This document shows, one piece after another, positions 7,308 to 11,160 of a DNA stretch of 11,160 nt. The notes under the pieces were generated by a model, which was not told the DNA's origin, made no database searches, and saw only the letters and a program-made list of their open reading frames with translations. Position numbers and translations under genes: made by a program. Each line of letters starts with the position of its first letter. Position 1 is the stretch's first letter. This DNA is from G020350405 sp964513655 (GTDB taxonomy: Bacteria; Planctomycetota; Phycisphaerae; Sedimentisphaerales; Anaerobacaceae): the NCBI GenBank assembly GCA_964513655.1, contig CAZENQ010000101.1:1-11160 (forward strand). Direction: 5' to 3'.

Positions 7308-9305
7308 TCAAAGCATCTCCAGAAATTGCTGTTCGTTTATCACTTTGACCCCCAGTTTCTGTGCTTTATCGAGTTTGTTGCCCGGTTCCTTGCCGGCCAA
7401 TACAAAATCGGTCTTCTTGCTCACGCTGCCTGCTGGCTTTCCCCCGGCCTGTTTAATTGCCTGTTCTATTTGCTGGCGTGTGAAGTTCTCCAGACTTCCG
7501 GTGACAACAATTGTCTTTCCAGCAAGTTTGTCTGAGCGTTTTGCTGTTGGCTGCTCTGGTTTTAGCCCCTGCTCGGTCAGCTCGTCGATAACTGAGCGGT
7601 TTTGCTCTTTGTGGAAATATTCATAAACACTCTCGGCCATTGTCGGGCCTATTTGGTCTATGTCTTCAAGCGTTTGTTGGTCAGCTTCCATAAGGGCCTC
7701 GAGCGAACCGAAATACTCCGCAAGAATCTGGGCAGACTGACCACCGATGTGTCGAATACCCAGAGCGGCGATGAGCCGCCATAAAGGTCGGCGCTTACTT
7801 ACCTTGATTGATTCAATGACGTTTTTGGCGCTTTTTTCAGCCATTCGCTCAAGCCCGACTAATTGCTCAAGCTCAAGCGTATAAAGGTCTGCGAAATTGT
7901 TGACCAGACCGGCATCGACCAATTGCTCAATCAGGGCCTCGCCCAGATTCTCAATGTCCATCTGGCCCCGGCCGGCAAAATATTTCAGACGCTCTCTTAA
8001 CTGGCCAGTGCAATCCCGGTTTACGCACCTGATATAGACGCCGTCTTCGTCTTTTTTGACCTGGCCACCGCAACTCGGGCACCTTTTAGGCACCTTGAAG
8101 CGCAATGCGCCGGGAGGTCTTAACTTTTTATTGACCTCTACCACCTGCGGTATTATCTCGCCAGCCTTCTCAATTACCACGGCATCGCCGCAGCGTACAT
8201 CCAGCCGATCCAGTTCGTCAAAGTTGTGCAGGCTCGCCCTTTTGACCGTTGTGCCTGCGAGTTGAACGGGGGCCAAGTTCGCCACCGGAGTAAGGATTCC
8301 GCTTTTGCCCACCTGCACATCGATCGATTCTATGGTCGTCTCGGCCTGTTCAGCGGGGAATTTGTACGAGATACACCATCGAGGTGCCCTGCCGGTCGCA
8401 CCGAGTATGGCCTGCTGGTCGAAGCGGTTGACCTTTATCACCATCCCGTCAATTTGGTAGTCAAGCGAAAATCTCTCCTTACTCTGACCAAGACAGATAT
8501 TAATAACCTCATCGATATTACGGGCTGTTGGGTAATTTGGATTGACTGGCAGACCAACAAGTAGATTGAGATTTAGCAATGTTTTCCACTGCACATCTGC
8601 TAAATTCGCAGAAACTTGGCCGGTAGCGTAGGCGAAGAATGATAGGTTCCTCGTAGCGGTGATTCTTGCATCAAGCAACTTTAAAGAGCCGGCTGTTGCG
8701 TTTCGCGGATTGGCAAAGGCCGGCTCACCAGCTTCCTCGCGAAGTTTGTTCAGCTCGACAAATGCCTTTTTAGACATATAGACTTCACCTCGAACTTCGA
8801 GGATGTCGGGAATCTTCTTCCTGTTCAACAGCACAAGCGGAATGTCTTTTATTGTCCTAACATTAGCGGTAACATCATCGCCAACTTCGCCGTCGCCGCG
8901 GGTTGCAGCCCTGACAAGCACACCTTTTTCGTAGCGAAGACTTATTGCAACACCGTCGATTTTCAATTCGACAACATAATCATAATCGTCGCTGCCAAGC
9001 TGCTTACGGACCCTCTCGTCGAAGGCCCGCAGCTCTTCGGAGTTGTAGGTGTTGTCCATGCTGAGCATTGGCACCGCGTGGCGGACGGAAACGAACTCAT
9101 CGAGAGGCCGGTCGGAGACGCGCTGAGTCGGTGAATCAGCCGTGATAAGTTCAGGGTGTTTTTCCTCAATTGCTTTTAGTTCGGCAAAGAGTTTGTCATA
9201 TTCCTGGTCGGGAATTTCAGGCTTGTTGTGAGCATAATATAGGTAATCGTGCCGGCGGATTTCGCTGCGCAATTGCTCGATTTGTTTTTTCACATCCTTG
9301 GCCAT
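7308..9305 (-). CDS. ligA: NAD+-dependent DNA ligase LigA
   Basis: LigA seals nicks in replication and repair using NAD+ as AMP donor. The 665-residue product is full length and has all the usual parts: an N-terminal Ia domain that binds the NMN half of NAD+ (HDYLYY near 19-24), the adenylation site ELKIDG with K115 as the AMP-accepting lysine, an OB fold, a four-cysteine zinc finger (C409, C412, C427, C432), helix-hairpin-helix repeats (about 440-560) and a C-terminal BRCT domain (about 592-665). The start is the ATG at 9303-9305. The ribosome site is weak, and a candidate promoter lies so close that the mRNA may be nearly leaderless. It is the first gene of the ligA-ribD-UroD-like group. 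Confidence 0.97.
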   Translation of the reverse strand: MAKDVKKQIEQLRSEIRRHDYLYYAHNKPEIPDQEYDKLFAELKAIEEKHPELITADSPTQRVSDRPLDEFVSVRHAVPMLSMDNTYNSEELRAFDERVRKQLGSDDYDYVVELKIDGVAISLRYEKGVLVRAATRGDGEVGDDVTANVRTIKDIPLVLLNRKKIPDILEVRGEVYMSKKAFVELNKLREEAGEPAFANPRNATAGSLKLLDARITATRNLSFFAYATGQVSANLADVQWKTLLNLNLLVGLPVNPNYPTARNIDEVINICLGQSKERFSLDYQIDGMVIKVNRFDQQAILGATGRAPRWCISYKFPAEQAETTIESIDVQVGKSGILTPVANLAPVQLAGTTVKRASLHNFDELDRLDVRCGDAVVIEKAGEIIPQVVEVNKKLRPPGALRFKVPKRCPSCGGQVKKDEDGVYIRCVNRDCTGQLRERLKYFAGRGQMDIENLGEALIEQLVDAGLVNNFADLYTLELEQLVGLERMAEKSAKNVIESIKVSKRRPLWRLIAALGIRHIGGQSAQILAEYFGSLEALMEADQQTLEDIDQIGPTMAESVYEYFHKEQNRSVIDELTEQGLKPEQPTAKRSDKLAGKTIVVTGSLENFTRQQIEQAIKQAGGKPAGSVSKKTDFVLAGKEPGNKLDKAQKLGVKVINEQQFLEML

Positions 9306-9315
9306 AGCAGCTTAA

Positions 9316-9344
9316 TTTATACGCTGTTCAGGTTTACTTTGCAA
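9316..9344 (-). promoter_or_regulatory. Candidate sigma70 promoter for ligA
   Basis: On the minus strand TTGCAA (9339-9344) and TATAAA (9316-9321) are separated by exactly 17 bp. The -10 box matches consensus at 5 of 6 positions and the -35 box at 4 of 6. The -10 box ends only 10 nt before the ligA ATG, so transcription would begin about at the start codon and give a leaderless or nearly leaderless mRNA. That agrees with the poor ribosome site, but a promoter further upstream is possible. Confidence 0.35.
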
Positions 9345-9389
9345 GAACATGATTGGCACAGGTAAAAACCGAATTATCACTGGAATGGC

Positions 9390-9409
9390 ATTTGACAAAA
9401 CAGTCAAAT
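9390..9409. repeat. Inverted repeat over the -35 region, possible operator
   Basis: ATTTGAC (9390-9396) and GTCAAAT (9403-9409) form a perfect 7 bp dyad with a 6 nt centre. The left arm lies on the -35 box and the right arm in the spacer of the plus-strand promoter at 9392-9420. It could be a repressor operator. I do not recognise the motif, and no regulator gene is beside it. Confidence 0.4.
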
Positions 9410-9420
9410 CTTTAGATAAT
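9392..9420 (+). promoter_or_regulatory. Near-consensus sigma70 promoter facing the tRNA/GIY-YIG cassette
   Basis: TTGACA (9392-9397, 6 of 6) is followed after exactly 17 bp by GATAAT (9415-9420, 5 of 6). Transcription would start near 9427. That is about 50 nt before the partial tRNA copy at 9476, 167 nt before the GIY-YIG start and about 418 nt before the intact tRNA-Asn. A promoter this strong is typical of stable RNA genes, so it may be the original tRNA-Asn promoter, now separated from its tRNA by the cassette. Confidence 0.6.
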
Positions 9421-9439
9421 ACCCTGAATTTGATATCGA

Positions 9440-9458
9440 ATCGGCTGTCGAAGCCGAT
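9440..9458 (+). other. Hairpin in the leader of the cassette transcript
   Basis: ATCGGCT (9440-9446) pairs perfectly with AGCCGAT (9452-9458) around a 5 nt loop. It lies about 13-31 nt into the transcript predicted from the promoter at 9392-9420. No U-tract follows, so it is unlikely to be a terminator. It may stabilise or help process the leader RNA. Confidence 0.4.
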
Positions 9459-9472
9459 GTATTTAAGTTAGC

Positions 9473-9495
9473 TATTCCCCGACAGCTCAATTGGT
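9473..9495 (+). repeat. Partial copy of the tRNA-Asn 5' end (upstream direct repeat)
   Basis: These 23 nt match 9842-9864 at 22 positions. They cover the 3 nt before the tRNA and its first 20 nt (acceptor 5' strand and part of the D-arm). The one difference is C at 9483 where the tRNA has the nearly invariant U8, so this copy could not make a normal tRNA. After an unrelated stretch, TAGAGCGAGC at 9573-9582 repeats the next part of the tRNA (9864-9873), as if the copy were a tRNA 5' third interrupted by about 78 bp. The two copies lie 369 bp apart and flank the GIY-YIG cassette. Confidence 0.8.
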
Positions 9496-9573
9496 CCCGA
9501 ATGAAGGGCACCAAAGAAGTAGAGCTTCGGGATGCCGAGGAAGCAGCTTCACTGAAGCTTCTCCATTCGGCAT
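9495..9573 (+). repeat. 78 bp hairpin-rich segment inside the partial tRNA copy
   Basis: Two adjoining hairpins are visible. TCCCGAA (9495-9501) pairs with TTCGGGA (9526-9532). ATGCCGA (9532-9538) pairs with TCGGCAT (9567-9573) and encloses an inner 6 bp stem (9545-9550 with 9554-9559, 3 nt loop). The segment ends are also near-inverted repeats: CCGAATGAAG at 9497 and the complement of CCGAATGGAG at 9570 (9 of 10). That is the look of a tiny REP- or MITE-like insert. It would be transcribed as the leader of the GIY-YIG gene. Confidence 0.5.
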
Positions 9574-9593
9574 AGAGCGAGCATCGAAGATAT

Positions 9594-9854
9594 ATGCATT
9601 ATTTATATATTCTTCAAAGCGAAGAAACAGGCAAATACTACGTTGGCGAAAGCCGCGATGTTAAAAAAAGACTGGAAGAACATATATCCGGTAGAACAAG
9701 TTACGGTAAAAGAAACACTGGAATAAAACTTGTCTTTAAGGAAGCTGTTATCAACCGAAGTAAGGCGAAAAAACTGGAGAGTTTTCTTAAGAGGCAAAAA
9801 AGCCGGAAGTTTATTGATAAGTTTATAGACGGAAAAATAAATATTCCCCGATAG
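9594..9854 (+). CDS. Stand-alone GIY-YIG nuclease-like protein (UPF0213/YhbQ type)
   Basis: This 86-residue protein is a single GIY-YIG domain, the fold of UvrC, homing endonucleases and small YhbQ-type proteins. It has the first motif as YLYIL (3-7), the second as YYVGES (15-20), Arg residues on the following helix (R21, R26), and a glutamate (E62) in the KKLESFLKRQKSRK segment where the family's metal-binding Glu sits. The start is the ATG at 9594; the upstream ribosome site (GAAG, 4 nt away) is weak. The last residues and the stop come from the tRNA: TAG at 9852-9854 is tRNA positions 8-10, so gene and tRNA overlap by 10 nt. Flanking tRNA repeats and the nearby integrase suggest a mobile or moved cassette. 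The cellular role of such small proteins is poorly known, and homing activity is only a guess. Confidence 0.85.
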   Translation: MHYLYILQSEETGKYYVGESRDVKKRLEEHISGRTSYGKRNTGIKLVFKEAVINRSKAKKLESFLKRQKSRKFIDKFIDGKINIPR

Positions 9855-9864
9855 CTCAATTGGT
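9842..9864 (+). repeat. Downstream direct repeat within the intact tRNA-Asn
   Basis: This is the partner of the repeat at 9473-9495 (22 of 23 identical). It begins 3 nt before the tRNA and ends at tRNA position 20. The pair bounds a 346 bp segment (9496-9841) that holds the hairpins and nearly all of the GIY-YIG gene. Confidence 0.8.
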
Positions 9865-9917
9865 AGAGCGAGCGGCTGTTAACCGCTAGGTTGTAGGTTC
9901 GAGTCCTACTCGGGGAG
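9845..9917 (+). tRNA. tRNA-Asn (anticodon GTT)
   Basis: This is a complete 73 nt cloverleaf: acceptor stem TCCCCGA with TCGGGGA and discriminator G, D-arm GCTC/GAGC, anticodon stem AGCGG/CCGCT around loop CTGTTAA (anticodon GTT at 9878-9880), a 5 nt variable loop, and T-arm GTAGG/CCTAC with TTCGAGT. No CCA is encoded, so CCA would be added by the tRNA nucleotidyltransferase. The gene overlaps the GIY-YIG gene by 10 nt at its 5' end and the antisense integrase gene by 32 nt at its 3' end. No promoter with suitable spacing is obvious directly upstream, so it may be processed from a longer transcript. Confidence 0.97.
9886..9917. other. Probable integrase attachment site (tRNA 3' end)
   Basis: The integrase gene reads into these 32 nt in antisense and ends in the peptide PRVGLEPTT, the translation of a tRNA 3' half on its opposite strand. 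Integrases often recombine within such a tRNA 3' segment and restore the tRNA. The matching site at the other end of the element should lie beyond the right edge. No other copy of this tRNA 3' half occurs in the window. The exact crossover core cannot be set from one end. Confidence 0.5.
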
Positions 9918-11160
9918 GTAAACACGAATTGTCATGAATTGCACCTTCTTGCATATCATCGCAAGTTGTTGCAAAGCAGGGGGTAAGGTCAAGTCCACTG
10001 TTTTCAGTTTGCGGCTCTGTGCAGGGTGATACGGCAGTATTCAGTCCCCGATTTAGGCCACCTTTTTCAACGGCTCTCTGGAAATGTTCTTCATGAGTTT
10101 GAAGATAATGCTTTTGAGCAACGTCTGGGCTATTTCCAAGCCATCCGGTAACAACGTGAATAGGAAAATCTTCCACCAGTTCAGTTTCCCTGCTGGCTCT
10201 CAAGTTTTGAAACGTTTTCCCCCAAGGTTTAAGCCCTGCTCGTTTTATGATTCGATGGGCTTGGGTGCGAAGATTGCTACGAGTATCTAAATCCGCAACA
10301 ATGACCTTCTTTTGTCCTGACCGTGCCTGTTCGAATGCTTCCATAAGATAAGGTTCAAGCTCAGGAAACAAAGGACAGATTCGGGTTCCCTTGCCTTGAA
10401 GATGTTCAGTTTTGGGGCTATGTATAGCAAATCTTTTTTTGTCCCAAAGAATATCATTCCATGTTAAACCATGCAATTCTGAAGGGATTCTCAGGCCACC
10501 ATAACGAGCAAGTGCAAAGATAAGCCTCCATTCATTGTTGGGACAGGCATCCAAGACTTTCTGAATATCCTCACGGCCAATAAACTGATGCCGCTCAAAA
10601 TTGGATACAGAATTTGTAGGAATGCCATCAAAGGGGTTTTCGCTAATCAGGCGTTTCCTGCGTGCTGCTGCAAAGAACTGTTTTATTCGCTTACAACGTC
10701 TCCGAATAGTGTTTTCAGCAAGTCTCTGTTTCAATAGATGTCTACGAAATTCTTCAGCATCATAAGCGGTGAAATCATCGAGGCCTATACTCGAATCACA
10801 GAACTCGAAAAAGTTATTCCTTGCAGCCTGCATATTAATTTTTGTACTTACCTTTATGTCAGTTCGACCTTCAATGTATCCATCTATCCATGCAGCCAAA
10901 GTAATTTCTACTTTGCGTTTCATCGGTTCAGCAAGCCCCAACGATTCCAAACATTTTCGTATGGGGTCTCCCAAGCCGTTAAGCCAACTTTGAACAGCAA
11001 TAGAAATCTCGGAACCGGTATTCTTTGCCCTGACAAGATTTTCGATATTGATTTTCGCTGTCTCTGCTTGCCGTTTGGTAATTCTGCCGAAGCCAATTCG
11101 AGGCCGATTCGCTGATTCACCGTCAGACAAACGTATTCGGTAGGTTTTGCCGTTCTTATT
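9886..11160 (-). CDS. Tyrosine recombinase/integrase (5' end beyond window)
   Basis: The frame is open to the right edge, giving 424 residues plus stop. The true N terminus lies outside: the edge residues NKNGKTYRIRLSDGE read like the N-terminal strand of this family, so a TTG at 11128-11130 is unlikely to be the start. An N-terminal SAM-like, DNA-binding region is followed by the catalytic domain. Arg in RYGGLR (10489-10491), Lys in SPKTEH, Arg in QNLRAS and the Tyr nucleophile in KHYLQ (10105-10107) are present. The usual His of HxxR is Gln, and the LGHS His is Asn. I recall these changes in planctomycete integrases, so they need not mean inactivity. The last codons and the TAG stop lie inside tRNA-Asn in antisense. 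It probably moves an element extending to the right, with the tRNA as target. Confidence 0.92.
   Translation of the reverse strand, partial: NKNGKTYRIRLSDGESANRPRIGFGRITKRQAETAKINIENLVRAKNTGSEISIAVQSWLNGLGDPIRKCLESLGLAEPMKRKVEITLAAWIDGYIEGRTDIKVSTKINMQAARNNFFEFCDSSIGLDDFTAYDAEEFRRHLLKQRLAENTIRRRCKRIKQFFAAARRKRLISENPFDGIPTNSVSNFERHQFIGREDIQKVLDACPNNEWRLIFALARYGGLRIPSELHGLTWNDILWDKKRFAIHSPKTEHLQGKGTRICPLFPELEPYLMEAFEQARSGQKKVIVADLDTRSNLRTQAHRIIKRAGLKPWGKTFQNLRASRETELVEDFPIHVVTGWLGNSPDVAQKHYLQTHEEHFQRAVEKGGLNRGLNTAVSPCTEPQTENSGLDLTPCFATTCDDMQEGAIHDNSCLPPRVGLEPTT

Noticed and set aside
9496..9841. Group I intron in tRNA-Asn with a GIY-YIG ORF
   Set aside because: The right-hand tRNA is complete, including its own 5' half, so there is no split-exon arrangement. 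I saw no group I core elements.
9701..9925. Minus-strand ORF across the tRNA with a GLEPTT-like phrase (SPSRTRTYNLAVNSR)
   Set aside because: It is the antisense translation of the tRNA in another frame, a common false ORF.

Overview
The window looks like chromosomal DNA of an anaerobic or facultative bacterium, most likely a planctomycete of the Phycisphaerae type. This is inferred from remembered family resemblance: the tyrosine integrase at the right end matches a family I know mainly from Planctomycetota, the UvrC is an unusually compact form, and the UroD-like protein belongs to a group that is abundant in those genomes. A class II (B12-dependent) ribonucleotide reductase fits low-oxygen life. 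No single sequence feature proves the taxon.

Region 1 (1-3773) is a nucleotide-reduction locus on the minus strand. It holds nrdJ (437-3511), preceded by two NrdR-box-like palindromes. Downstream of nrdJ come a 35-residue lysine-rich mini-gene (262-369) and then a second, detached copy of the last 24 codons of nrdJ (134-208). A strong hairpin (51-83) closes the region.

Region 2 (3774-9305) holds DNA repair and cofactor genes. A compact uvrC on the plus strand (3774-5117) runs convergently, 22 bp away, against a minus-strand group ligA > ribD > UroD-like (9305 to 5140). The last three are tightly packed (16 nt gap, then a 44 nt overlap), so they are probably one transcript. They do not share an obvious pathway.

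Region 3 (9306-11160) is a mobile-element hotspot around a tRNA-Asn(GTT) gene (9845-9917). To its right an integrase gene (9886-11160, running off the window) reads into the tRNA in antisense and uses the tRNA 3' end for its last codons, as is typical of an element integrated at a tRNA 3' end. To its left a stand-alone GIY-YIG nuclease gene (9594-9854) runs into the tRNA 5' end and takes its stop codon from it. A 23 nt copy of the tRNA 5' end lies 369 bp upstream of the real one. It is followed by a hairpin-rich segment and preceded by a near-consensus sigma70 promoter. The simplest reading is that the GIY-YIG cassette sits between the old tRNA promoter and the intact tRNA, so that tRNA-Asn may now be transcribed through a nuclease gene. 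This cassette and the detached nrdJ tail are the two most unusual things in the window. I saw no CRISPR array, rRNA or complete insertion sequence.
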